NCBI RefSeq assembly: GCF_950023065.1
Contig: NC_088681.1
Coordinates: forward strand, 33,142,836-33,206,835
DNA: 64,000 nt
Reading direction: 5' to 3'
Origin: Planococcus citri
Taxonomy: Eukaryota > Arthropoda > Insecta > Hemiptera > Pseudococcidae
Shown here: one piece after another, positions 39,445 to 52,500 of the stretch
Layout of the letters: each line of letters starts with the position of its first letter
Position numbering within the stretch: position 1 is the first letter of the stretch
Position numbers and translations under genes: made by a program
Notes under the pieces: model-generated
The model's database searches: none
What the model was told of the DNA's origin: nothing
Seen by the model: the letters and a program-made list of their open reading frames with translations, nothing else

Positions 39445-41060
39445 CACACCACCGGTCAATGTTCGACATTTAAGAGTGCCATACATACGACGGATTACGT
39501 TGATACGGCGATACTTCGGTTTCAAGTTATGGGTTGTAAATTTACGCATACGACTTAGAATTACTCTAGCATAATCGAATATTCGACTTCACATTAAAAT
39601 AAAATGAACTAATACCTTGAAATCAGCTGTACATATAATTCACAACATTTTACAACTCTTTTAATCAGTAAAAAATCTTTGGAAAGACCACAACAAAAAC
39701 ATCTTTTTATGATCGAGAATAACGCACAGATAAATTTACGAAGAAAACTGTCAAAAGATTCAACAAAATTTACGTTACATGCGTAGTGTATTTCCTTGAT
39801 GCAGAAATGTGGTATAATTGAAATTAAATGAATGAAAGTTTTATACCTACTCGAGTTGAAATCGATACGATACAATTTGAAAAAGATCTACAAATTTGTT
39901 TCATTCCATGTTGTTATGCAGAATTTTTTTGAAATCTGTAATCAAAAACATCAGTCTTTTGCTTTGATGGACATGGAGACTCGATTTTTTTTTGTAATGT
40001 CAATTTGTCAATAAGTATGACTACAATGTTATTTGGTGATCGAATGTGTTTTTTTTTTCAATTTATTTTTATTTTTTTCAAGCTGTTTTCAAGAACGAGG
40101 TTTGAATTTGAATTTCATTTCACTGAAGTCAAAACTGTCAAACTGAGAAAATGAGCAATATTTTGAGGTTCAAGTTGTCACTTTTTCATCTTTCCTTATC
40201 CCACTGTCTATCCTCATCTTATTCAAATTTCAATAATTACTCAGCCTCAGCAGTTTGAAATTTGATTTGAATTAGCTGGATTCTGGATGGATTACGTCTT
40301 CATACTTGAGTGGAGTATGGAGATAGGAATACCAATTACGAATAATACGATTGCTGAAGGATTGATCATTCATAATAATTGCTTAGATTCGCAAATTTTA
40401 TTTTAAACGGACTCAAGAGCCTAAGAGTCTCAACTGCCAAGCTCAAGAAAACTAAGACAAAGCCTTTAACAACATCAAAACCTAATGTTTTTTCTTTTCT
40501 CTGCCTCAAAGATTCGGATAGTAGTACGTATAGTAGACCTTATAAAGGCTAGACAGACACAGACACAGTAGGTAGGTACAGCCACTACATTGTTTTGAAA
40601 AGAAAGGGGGAAAAAAGAACCAGTGACACGACGACACGAGAAATAATTACAGTCATTTTCGATTTTTGTTAATTTGTTTTAATGTTGTAGCTTTTGTAGC
40701 CGTAGCCAGTAAATAGGTTATTTCTCTCAAAGTTGTGTATATAGCAAAATTATTATAATTTATAGAAAGTAGAAATATAAAATTAAAAGTCGTTGAATTT
40801 TCTGAGTCTATCCAAAATAAAATCTCATCAAGTATGCTATTTGGTAAAAATTGCGATACTGGTACTGGACTTCTTTATATTTTCTCTACGTGAAAAAATT
40901 TTAAATGAACAAAATCATTACCTACTCTTCAGTTTCGAAGATTAGATGCATTCCTATTCCTCATCAAGTCATCATGTCATCAATTCATCATAATGAGAAA
41001 AACGAAATAATTTTTGAGTTTTGAATTTGAATTGAAAGCAAGAAACGCCAACGTCCAATT
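39445..41060. other. intergenic, no feature recognised
   Basis: AT-rich DNA between the faf 5' region and the hairpin element. Open frames are short and without splice support or family resemblance. Confidence 0.55.
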
Positions 41061-41501
41061 AAGGCTTTTGACGTATTGCGGGTTGCATATCGGTTTGCCT
41101 GAACTTTATCGGTTTGGTGGGCATTCTTATCAGTGAGTATCAAAATTTCATATTTTGAGCAATTTTCGCAAGGTGTTTTTGAAATGTATAGCTTTTATTT
41201 AGTTTTTTCTTCAATTTTAAGCACTGTTAAACCCTGTAATGGAAAAAGATCCTCTCTTCGTCGAGTTTTAAAGAACTTGACAAAACGTCTTTGAACCTCG
41301 ACAAAGAGCGGATCTTTTTCCATCACAGGATTTAACAGTGTTTAAAATTGAAGGAAAAACTAAATAAAAGCTCTAAATTTCAAAAACACCTTGTGAAAAT
41401 TGCTCAAAATATGAAATTTTGATACTCACTGATAAGAATGCCCACCAAACCGATAAAGTTCAGGCAAACCAATATGCAACCCGCAATACGTCAAAAGCCT
41501 T
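41061..41501. mobile_element. 441 bp near-perfect fold-back element
   Basis: The left end is AAGGCTTTTGACGTATTG and the right end its inverse. The arms match closely over most of the element: both hold the GCGGGTTGCATAT-like, CTGAACTTTATCGG and CACTGATAAGAATGCCCACC words in opposite orientation. They pair down to a loop of roughly 80 bp centred near 41285 (CGAGTTTTAAAG). ATT flanks both ends, so the duplication may be 3 bp, but this is not decisive. It has no coding capacity. It lies about 0.9 kb upstream of the DCAF11 start. Confidence 0.75.
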
Positions 41502-42434
41502 ATTTCAATTTATTACGGCTTATGTAGGCAGATAAACAGTGCATAACAAAATCACAAACCAATGCCTATCTTCACTTGTAAGTTGAAAGTCGAAAATTAC
41601 ACCAACTACATTGTCGTTATATGTATATGCTATATATTGATTTGAAAAATGCGTAAATGTAAATAAATCGCACGAATACAAAACTGTTTTTGATAGTTCT
41701 TTGATCTAATTTCTAATTTCCTAGAACTTCACTCTGGTTTTGCTTTCGCATAAATTGGCGACCTCAACCGCCTCAACGTTCAATCAGGCGATTATTCTGC
41801 CTATCTGATCTCTGATGTTAATTGATAATCATTTCCAATATTTATTTCCATCTCCGTCTTCACTTCCTTCATCTTTATGAAGCCATCTCCCATGATCGGA
41901 GCGAAAAACTTTTAAAAACTTGAAAAAAACCTCAAATTATCAAATAATTTAAAAAAAAAAAAAATTCTATAACGCGCGGAATTGTGTGACAATAGCAACT
42001 TTAATGCTGCTCGCGTCGATTGACGTTCCAAAGTAATGTGTAAATAGCCTTTTTCTTGAGCAAAATTTTGAGCAAAAATTCTTTGATGTACTCCGACGCC
42101 TTTCGAATAATTAGATCATGAAAAAAATTAATAATATCATTGATTTAGAACCGTTTTTGTCATTTTCGAGTATCTATTTCGTGAAAATAACCAAAGTTCA
42201 AATTGAAGAATTCGATTCTTCTTTATTGGCCATTTTGTAAATAGACTTTCATGTTATGTTGTAATTAATTTTCCTTATTTTATAAAGTGTGTTGTGTTTT
42301 CAATGGAGGAACTTTCCTCCAAAATCGAACATTTCTGAGGTTTCTCTTTTTGATTTTTCCATCTTGGTTTTTTTGACTGATTATCGAATTGGTATACTTT
42401 TAAACTTGGTGCATCGCTTTGCGAATTGTTTAGA
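41502..42434. promoter_or_regulatory. DCAF11 upstream region
   Basis: About 0.9 kb between the hairpin element and the first DCAF11 codon. The promoter and 5' UTR should be here. A 12-codon upstream ORF (ATG at 42303 in the context CAATGG, stop at 42336-42338) would lie in the leader if transcription starts before it, and could lower translation. No TATA box or initiator stands out. Confidence 0.35.
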
Positions 42435-44834
42435 ATGGGAATGTCAGGTTCAAGAGATTCTTCGCACATAGTGCGTTTCAATGATTCTGGCATAATAGAA
42501 TCGATTAACGAAGAAAATGAACTGTCAGACGTCGCCGAAGTGTTGAACTATCTGATTCTGAGGTAAGTTTTCCGAGTAGTTTTCTATTCCATGTTTATTA
42601 TACTAAGGCACAAGTAAAAGTGATAAAAGTATGTCAATGTAAACTTTACGTTGTAGTGGTCAGTTGAATATTTTGATGTCTCGAGAACAATGGCTGAGGA
42701 CGTTTTATGACTTTGAAGAAAGCGAAGAAGAAGAATATGATTATCCTGCTGCTCCAATACCACCCCCTCGCATTAATACTCCTTTAAATGCTGCAAATTT
42801 GAATGTAAGTTTAATGTTGAATGTTTTTCTGCGTACTTATACAATATAAAAGAGAGAACGTCCCCCTAAGTTTAAATTTTGTTACAGAAAAGTGATATTA
42901 AAACCATCACCGAACGATCCTGCGGATTAAGACAGAAACGCAGTTTATCACGGCCAAGGAATATCGTTGATATGTTGAATATGCAGAAGGTTCGAATCGT
43001 TAATTACTAATCAGTTGGACGTAGTCTGTACTGTGTATTGGTAATTTCTTCAATATTTCACATTTTGTTTGCAGAATGGCATGCCTGGAAGTGGTAATTT
43101 TACTCATGGTGATATGTGCAAGATAACGAACTACCGAGTACCTTGTCATTTAGTGAAAGATGTTGATAGATATAACACTAAAGCATTCATAAGCGTATTT
43201 TCGGACGATGGTAACAAATTACTTACCGTTAGTCAAGGTATATGCGAGTTCATTTTCTAAATAAACGCCTTGATAAGTAGGAACGATTTAATAATTTCGA
43301 TGTCGTTTTTCAGATCGTAATTTACATTTATATGATTCCTCTGCTCCGCTGTACACTCCAATAAAACAAGAAAAAGGCAAAGATATAGACTGGAGTATTT
43401 TAGACGCTGCATTTACGCCTGATGGTGCAACTGTCATCTTTTCTAGTTGGTCTAACAATAGTGAGTAGAATATTATCTCTCTCCGGAGTAAGTTTTGCGA
43501 GATGTTTCATTAATTTTAATTTTTATCAGTTCACGCATGGCGTATCAATGACGATAGTGATCAAGCTGGAAGTGCTCAAGATAAACTGATCATCGACGTC
43601 GAAGAATCACGATTTGCTTGTTTTTCTGTTGCTGTTTCATATGACGGTAGTTACGCCTTGGCTGGTGCTAATGATGGCTGTATTTATATGTATGATAGAC
43701 ACTCCGATAAAAGGACATTAAGGGTGAGTTAAATTTTCGATTGTGTATCTATTTGCGAGTATTCAACGTGCAACTAAGTCGTTTTTCTTCCTCGTTTAGT
43801 TGCAAGCTCACGAAGAAGACGTCAATGCTGTTAGATTCGGTAGCTACGGTGATGATGTCATACTAAGTGGCAGCGACGATGGCCTAATCAAGGTACATTG
43901 GTTTCAGTCCAAAATACTCATCCTATTCCACTGTAGATAGTTTTCTAACCGTATGAATTATGTCTGATTTTAGGTATGGGATCGCAGAGTAATAAACACA
44001 AATAATCCGAAAGCCGTTGGCATGTTTTCCGGTCATCGAGACGGTATCGCTTATTTAGACATGAAAGGCGACGGTAGACATTTTATTTCCAATTCAAAAG
44101 ATCAAACTATCAAGTTATGGGATATGCGTAAATTCTCGAGTACAAAAGAAGAAAGTCGTACCAGAGAGGCGTTATGCGTACCTGATTGGGATTACCGCTG
44201 GCAACCCGTACCTAAAAAACTCAAATGTAAAAGTCCATTACCCGAAGACACGTCTGTGATGACTTATCGCGGTCATGCTGTGCTTCAAACTCTGATCAGA
44301 GCCAAATTCTCTCCAACGAGAACGACCGGCCAGAGATACATTTATACCGGCTGCGCTAGTGGACGACTAGTTGGTAAGAGAAAATACAGTTACAAGTATT
44401 TTGGTGGTTGTTTTCATTTTTTTATTCAACTGTTTGGTTTGGTTTCGTTTTCAGTATACGACTTATTGACTGGCAAAATAGAGAAAGTATTCAAAGGACA
44501 TGAAGCTAATGTTCGTGACGTTTCGTGGCATCCGTATCGATCTGAAATCGTTACAGCTTCGGTATGTGAGACGTGAGACACGTCGTTGTTGTCGTAGTTA
44601 TTACTTACGTACATTTTGCGAGTACCAATACTAAAATTTTACCAATTTTTACAGTGGGACTGCCGCGTAAAATTATGGAACAGCGCACCTGCGATGGTAG
44701 ATGAAAACGACGACGAAATTCCAATTAAAAGGGTCCGCCGAAGTGCTCGCATAGCGGCTCGTCAACGGGACGCTGAAACAAAATCCAAGATTATCTGTGT
44801 ATCCGATGAAGGCGCTGGACCATCGTCGATTTAA
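42435..44834 (+). CDS. DCAF11: DDB1- and CUL4-associated factor 11 (WDR23), complete
   Basis: A WD40 substrate receptor for the CUL4-DDB1 ubiquitin ligase; WDR23 in worms and mammals restrains SKN-1/NRF2. Ten exons: 42435-42562, 42657-42804, 42888-42989, 43075-43237, 43314-43460, 43530-43723, 43800-43892, 43974-44373, 44455-44561, 44655-44834. They join in frame to 553 residues (human 546). The N-terminal part has the acidic ESEEEEYDYPAAPIPPP stretch. The propeller follows human DCAF11 closely (AFTPDGATVIFSSWS, LAGANDGCIYMYDR, SNSKDQTIKLWDMR, YDLLTGKIEKVFKGHEA). Two WDxR motifs (about residues 327-330 and 374-377) are the DDB1-binding type. The C-terminal end has a basic nuclear-signal-like stretch (IKRVRRSARIAARQR). 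The start could also be the in-frame ATG at 42441. Every intron has GT and AG borders; the exon 3 donor (AAG|GTTCGA) is the weakest. It lies tail-to-tail with the kinase gene. Confidence 0.96.
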
Positions 44835-46526
44835 ATCGCACCACATATTTTAGTATCATTGTCGCAACACGAATTTCTGCGACCATTACAACATTTCTGC
44901 GAACTGGTTCAGTTTTTTATTATTCATTTTGCGTTTTGTTTGTTTTCTCTTCAGTTGAAATTTTTAACGAATGAATTTTTACGCAGAAGTTACCGAATTC
45001 TTTTGTTGATTTTTTTTCTAAATTTTTCACCTAATTAGTGGAATTGTGTATAGTTGAATCAAAAGCAAAATATCGAATTATCAAGGTAATGGTATTTTGA
45101 TATCTTTTGATAGACAAAACAAAACGTTGACTTTTGTATTTTATCTGCTAATCATCAGTGTTCTTATAATAAGGTAGATGCATAATACGCAGATATCAAA
45201 TTGTAAATTGCGCTCGACGAAGTTCATTATTGTGGATAATTTATGTAATATACGAACTCCTAAGTTCTATTTAAATAGTTTTATTATTTTTAAGTTGAAA
45301 AATGTAAAAAATATATTACACTTTGTTACAAGTTGAGATTTTATTTATTATCGTAGGGTTTAAAATAACTTTCTCCGTATGTTTTACCTACAATCAGAAA
45401 CTAGATATACTTCGATAGTCGATACAACAGGTCGCTGTGCTTTTTAAAAGGTTACATTTTGATTTGACGATTTTTCAGCCTTCAGTTTTTCTCAACGAAG
45501 GTTGAATTTCTACCTTGCTTGTTTGTATTGGTATATGTTTACACAAACACTTGAATCGTTGCTTCGAATAGGTAAAAATGAGGAAAGTTTGCGGTACTCA
45601 TTTCTGTGCTTACAAATTTCAATGGCACCAGTATGACTATTTCACATTTATAATTAAATAAATTATTTCATCTACATATGTATCAAATCACGTGTTCACA
45701 ATATCACTTCATTTTTTCTCGAAGTTCTTTTTAGGCAATTCTTTTCATTATCTGCATTTTTTAAACATTTTTTTTTTTAAATCTGAGACCTAAGAGATCG
45801 GCTAGTTTTCTTTCACCAAGGTCAAGAAAATCAATTTCACTTCAAATTGTAACCCAAAACTTTAATTATCACGTAATCATTTTGAAGGTAACATTTTTTT
45901 CCTCCCAAATCATCGAGTTAGTTGTCATAAATCACTATTCGTTTTCCTCTCATGTTTTTACTACCACAAAATATTTCAAAGTTGCATCTCGCAAAAAATT
46001 ACTCACTAGGTAGTTTAAAAAAACCAACATTTTTCAACACTACGAAATGCACTTCACTTTGAAACGCATTTGTCTTCTCAGTTAAATACGAAGGAGACGA
46101 AGTACACGTACCTACGTAATACAACTTATAGGTACAGTTGGACGGTTTCCATTTTTCGAAATATCATAGCCATGTCTTCATTCAAGACCTAGTTCTAATT
46201 TTTTTTTTCTTCAAAATCAGTAATGATGCATAACTACTATTTCTCCTATTTTTAAAGTTGAAAGTAAACCTTCGTTCGCGAAGAAGCCTAGTTAATTTAA
46301 CTAAATAGGCTTCCTATGATCGCAATAATTTTTACGATACCAAAAAGAAAACAAACGAGAAAAAAATCAAACGATTATTAATCTTCAATATATACAAGAA
46401 ATATTATATTAAAACGAATAAATAGTATAAAGGCAGGGAGGGAAAGGGAGATAAATCGTAAATATAAAAACACGTTTTTTAAACCTATGGTTTAAAATCG
46501 CAAAATGAGGAACTACGGCGAGATGA
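44835..46526. other. intergenic between DCAF11 and the kinase gene (converging 3' ends)
   Basis: No coding sequence. It holds the DCAF11 3' UTR from the left and the kinase 3' UTR from the right. A short hairpin (arms GAAGCCTA and TAGGCTTC) lies near 46278-46310. Confidence 0.55.
45657..45662 (+). terminator. possible DCAF11 polyadenylation signal
   Basis: The word AATAAA on the plus strand, 823 nt past the DCAF11 stop, followed within about 60 nt by TG- and T-rich sequence. In DNA this AT-rich the word is expected by chance, so this is only a candidate. Confidence 0.3.
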
Positions 46527-49500
46527 TCAAAAATCTTCAAAAACCTTCTGTTCTTCTTCACCAACAAACGGCGCGTCTTTCCAGTCAATTTCGGGATATT
46601 CGTCAAAGTTACGCGTATCTCCTTCGAATGATATTCTGGGTACGATTGGTGGCTGCAATGAAAAAACAAAAAACAAGAAACGTTAACACTTATGGTTTTT
46701 TTAGTCTCAAACACGTATAACGAACAATCAATAAGTAGATAAGCCAAGATGGAAATGGGACAATTTATTTTATTCTGATAAATTGCAGCAGAAGTTAACA
46801 AGGGAACCTTTTCAACTCGTAAACTCCCCGAAGTTGATTTTTCGATTTTTTGGGGGAAATTTTTGAAAATGGCGGAAATAGTTTATTAGCACCTATATTA
46901 ATTTTCTACAAAAAGAGCAAGCGTATTAGAGATAAAAATTTGAAACTCGGTTTACACTAAAGTCGACCTTCCGAATCGAGTGGCAGCATTTTCAAGCCAA
47001 TCTGGAGTCTCCAGAAAAAGTTGGCCTTTCTCCAGCAATTTCAAATCGCTCCAGAAGGCGTTGTAATCAATTTCGGCAGTTGAAAATTTAATCTTGGCAA
47101 TCCGAGGTAACGAGTTGAAAAGTGTACTTTTTGACAAGTTAAAAAATCTCAAATTTAAAAAAAAATTCCAAAATCGTCAATTTTTGTATCGCTCTTTCGA
47201 TCTAGTTTTGTTCGATTCAAAAACTTTTCTGCCAGTTAGAATTCTCCACTTCTCTAGAAATCGACCCCCTGAATCGATTTCCATCATTTTTACACCGACC
47301 AGCAGCCTCCAGCAGAAGTTGGTTTTCTCCAGAAATTTCAAATCGCCCACAAAATCACCCTAAAAACGTTACGGTAATTCCGTCCACTCAACGTTAACTT
47401 TTTTTATCCTGTAAAAATGTGTCCTCGAAAAAAATTGACGACTTTGGAATTTTCAGATATTGAAAAAGAAATCGAGTTTTACTTAAGAAAAAGAGGTTTT
47501 GTAGAAAATCACGAAAAAAGTGGTAATTTTTTAAATAGGTAGATATGTAGGTACAGGGTGCCCAGAAATATCGAGCGCCCCTAAGAAAGTTTTCTACTAA
47601 AATACTTTGATTGGTCACAGTGAATGATAATAATAATAGCACATGATTGGTTGTTGGACTGGAGAGATAACATTCCACCAATCATATGCATCTACCTATT
47701 TCACTTTGCCAACCTATATTTTTAATGAAAAACTTTCTTAGGGGTGCTCGATATTTTTGGGCACCCTGTAATGTACTAGGTAGGTAGTAGGCACGTATTT
47801 TCATGCAGTTTGCAGGCAATTTTTTTCCTTCTTCTTAGAAAAAAATGTCAGATTTAAATGTTAGATGCACAGCTTCAAGTTTTCTCGAATAAAATGATAT
47901 GAATCAATTATCCATGATCGATATTAGGAGCATTCGCCAATGTAAAATTATTGTAGAAAAAAATATTGAAGTTTTGCTAAAAACTCCTAAATACAATAGA
48001 ATTGAAAAAAAACTCAATTCAGCTTTTCAAATTTACAAAAGTTCCAACATTGAAAAATGTTCATCAAAAAAATTTCAAGTTTGGTAAATTTGACGCAATT
48101 TATCAATCGGTAAATAAAGTAAATACGACATTGACATTGAAATAATTGATAAATAAAAACTTGTTTCATTCGGAAAATTACTTCAAAGAAAATATTTTTC
48201 ACGTAACTTGAACTACGAGCTAGATTTTTTTTGCAATGAAATTGATACGAAAAGGGACAAATATAAAAAAGGAAACTCTTTGTAGTCAAACATCTGTTAA
48301 TTTATCAGAATAAAAACGGCATAAAGGTAAGATTGAATAAAACACACGATGAAATATTCACAGTGCGTAGGTAGGTAAGGTATGGTATGGTATAGGCCTA
48401 CCTTTAATCTTTTATGATAGACGTCTTTCCAATCGACGTGTTTGAACCATCTGTGTCGTTTTACGTCGTCGGCGCCGTTCTGCAAAATTTCACAACAATG
48501 TAATAATAATCCTACCTCGAGTAAGTATATGAAAAATATTACCGCTAATGAAGCAATGTTTACCTTCATGTTGCCAAGTCGTTTCGTACGATCTTGAACG
48601 AGAAGTTTTTTAATAAGATCTTTCGCGATGGGATCGATGAATCTGTTCCATTCGATTTTACCGGCTAGAATTTTTTCGTAAATGCCGAACGGATTATCGT
48701 CGAAGAAAGGTGGGTATCCGACTAGCATTTCGTAAATCAGCACGCCTGCGAAAAAGGAAACAAAATACACAATTTATACCACATGTGATTAGATCCGCCA
48801 ACGCAACAGGTAGTAGGAAATCGCGATGTGCGGTTTCATGGGTCAACAGCATTATTCTTCCTTCACATTTTAATTACCTATCGTTTCATCAACTGATCAG
48901 GGTTGCTTTTTTTCATTATTATTATGATAAGACGTAATTCGATAAATGAAAATATAATATTTTTTGTCAAAACCTCGTTGTTATTGTGGTTCAATAACCT
49001 TGAAATAATTATAAGCTTCGGTAGTAGTATAGCCTACTCTTAGGTAAATCTATCAAAATTTTTGGATGTTGAAAAATCCACTATCGACGAATTCATTATG
49101 TAAGAAATTTGCTAACAGATGAGCGATTTCGATCGTACGATAATGTATTTATGTAGGAGTTTTTTTAAAGTTTATACCAAGGTCGATGTACATATGTATA
49201 ATGTAATGTATCGCGATGTATTACCTAAAGCCCACCAATCGACAGCCTTATTGTGTCCTTTGGATTGTATTATTTCAGGAGCCAAGTATTCAGGCGTACC
49301 ACACAGAGTCCACGTTCTGTAACACAACATTCAAACACAATAAATTAACTATACGATATAAAAGTACATAATAATAATACGAATAACGACGTTTATGGAT
49401 TAAAATAAATCTTTTCCAATCACCGCGAATACATAAGGGGCGGAGGCGACGACGCAGCGTAAAACACACCGCTCCTCGTTTTACATTACCCTTGCAATAA

Positions 49501-52500
49501 TTTTTAATACACGTCGGATATTTTTAGAAAATATAATAAATTTACGACGAGATACACCGTACACGTACGACGACGTGTTGTCGCGAGTTAAAAGGTACCT
49601 ATACGACCACGTTCAATTACACGCAATTATTCCGCTCTAATTTAAATATCCAGCGGAGAGATTTTCTCAGTCTCGTATAGCAAAACTTTTCTTTGTTTTT
49701 TGCTTATTTCTAGGCAATTTTAGAAAAACGATCGTTTGGCGTGAAATGCGATACTTCGGTCTCTCGCATTAGCGTAATTAAGCCGTCCAAAAAAAGATAT
49801 TCTGCACGAAACGCCCAAAGAAGAAGAAAGATGGACAGAGTTGTTCTTTGGCTGCTACCGAAATTGGTCAGATTGACGATAACTGCGCTATATTATTTTA
49901 TCAAATTATGCCTGGGGACGTTCTATTTCACCGGAGTATGTTTGATGATCTGCGGAAGACCTAGTTTAACCTTTGAAATGTTACCTCAGCTAAGAATTCC
50001 ATTCGTGACAACCTTCAAAATCGCTTTTCAATCAGTTGGTGAAATTGTACGAAAAGGTAAAACAGTTATGTGTATCGAAATAAAGTAGTAAATGTTTTAA
50101 ATTAAGCTCATCGTCGGCGCCGAGAAATAGGTAACGTTTGTCATCTATTATAAGACCTTATACAAAAGAATGGTAATAAAAATAACGCTACTCGATTTTT
50201 TTTTTGTTTGAATATTCATTTTTACCATTAATTACCGAGATAATACTGACATAACGTACAATTACCAAGTATTTACCACGTATTATTTCAAATTACCAGT
50301 AATTACGAGGAAATTACCTCCAATTTCTTCGGATTACCACCTGTTACCGGTTATTTACCTACAATTACCGCGAATTACCAAATAATCAAGGGAATCACGG
50401 TATTTTGAGGTAAAATTAGAAAATTTTTTGGTAATTTTGAGTAATTTTGCGGTAATTATGAAAAATTCTAGGTAAACTTGGTAATTCTCTTCATTTTTAC
50501 GTGAAATGTACAAAGTTTTGGTAGTTTCAGTTTCTGAATCATTTTTCCATACATGTTGGAAATTTGACTAATTTTTTTTAATCAGAAGCTCATAATTGGT
50601 GAATGAAAAAATTCTGTAAAATCTATACCTATCAGATATTAATTTAAAAAAAAAAAAAAAAAAACTGAAAACTGAAATTACGTTTAAAATTTTAAACGAC
50701 TATAGTATATACTTTTTCTGAGTGATTTTACAAATTATGGGTTTCTCATGACAGCTTTTGGTGGCTTAAGAGCCATTCGTGACCAATAAAAAAAATAATA
50801 ATACCATTCAGAATTCAATCCTATCCCATTGGCCATTTCCCAACTTAATAACAACTTTTTCATACCTTTACCTATAGTGAAAAAAAAGAAAAACTCGCCA
50901 AGTAAAAATCTAGCCACGAGGCAAAGAATATGCAACTATTAAAGCAGTAAATGCCGAATTAAGCGCATCAATGACGACTCGTATCGTGAAAATAATCTGA
51001 CCTTGTCATTTCAAGCGTAGTCCAGTTCAATAAAATCAATTCCAAATAAACTAAACGTGTACCAAATAAAAAAAAAATAAAAAAAAAAAAAAAAACGCAA
51101 ACAAAACATTTTGTATCGTACCCACGTAAGCAGCTAAGCACCCTGTTTACCTATCCAAAATTTTCAGAAATTCGTTTAAATTTCGAAAATATGTACCTAT
51201 AATGCACTAATCTATCTAATTACATCTTTGTGCGCATTCGATAGGTATTACGAATTTTTCATCTAAATACCTACTTAGTAGTAAAATAATACCATGTTTT
51301 GATTATTTTAGAGTAACCGCAGACAAAAAAACGCGAGCAAAACATTCTCAAAAATATTAAACCGAAAAGAATTTTTTGTACTCGTATGAGCGAAGAGAAG
51401 GGTTAGAAGGTATAAAGAAAGAGGTCGAATTGGTGCGAATAGTGAAGATACATGGCCCCAAGGTATCTCTTTCGTCTCTGTTTTAGTATAAAAAATTGAT
51501 ATAAATCATTCTGATACACATCTTCATCAATAAAGCTAGGTAGGTAATTAGAAACCACAGAGAGAGATTCGCGGATAGTCAGTTTACACCGAGAGATCAA
51601 TTGCTATACATTACTTATCTATTATTATTAGTTGTTACTAATACTGAAAAATCCCCAATATCCGGTTGTATGTACGTAGATGTACATTTCAGATAATTTA
51701 AGGAGGCGCTATTAAAAACAGATCAATCGATATGTATACGATACCTGTCGGTTAACTTCTTGGCGAAACCGAAATCAGTAATTTTCAAATGGCCTTCTCT
51801 ATCCAATAATAAATTTTCCGGTTTCAGGTCTCTATACACGATTCCTTTCGAATGTAAATAATCTAAGGCGATGACTATTTCGGCCGCGTAGAAATTACCT
51901 GCGAAGAAAAAATAAAATAGAGTAAAAAAAAATGTCAAAAATAGACATATAGTAGGTATATTAAGTACATAAATAGGCGAGTATATATTTTATAGGGAGA
52001 AAGGAAAATAAATGCTCATAAATAGGCTAATACATAGATTAACTTTTGGATAATAGAGCTAAAAAAGAAAATTTTGAATTTTAGCAACCAAAAAAAAATG
52101 CAACGAGTGATGCTTTTCGAGACCGATTTTCTCTCAGGTCGTCGCCAACAACGCCCGGTATCATTTCGTTTGGGTGACTAAACCATTCCAGTTATCAAAA
52201 GAGCGTACAAAAATACCCCATCCAAAAAAAAAATGATGGAAGCTAGATTTTATTACGTAATAAATTTTAAATAAATTTTTAAAAATCCAAAAGCTCCTAT
52301 GAAAAATTCAAATTTAATAAAATTGAAATGAAAAACTGATATCTATTTTCTCCATTATTTTTGACCGCTCAAATCGATTGATTGGTCCCCGTTTCGGGTC
52401 CTTTCAGAGCCTTCATCAGATTTTTTGAATTTTCCTGCGTTGAAAACAGGTTAAATTTCATTTCGGCTCTTTAATGACAATTTTTCCAACACTGGAAAAT

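Noticed and set aside
46278..46310. Short hairpin with 8-bp arms between DCAF11 and the kinase
   Set aside because: Stems of this size are common by chance, and eukaryotic genes do not need such a terminator.
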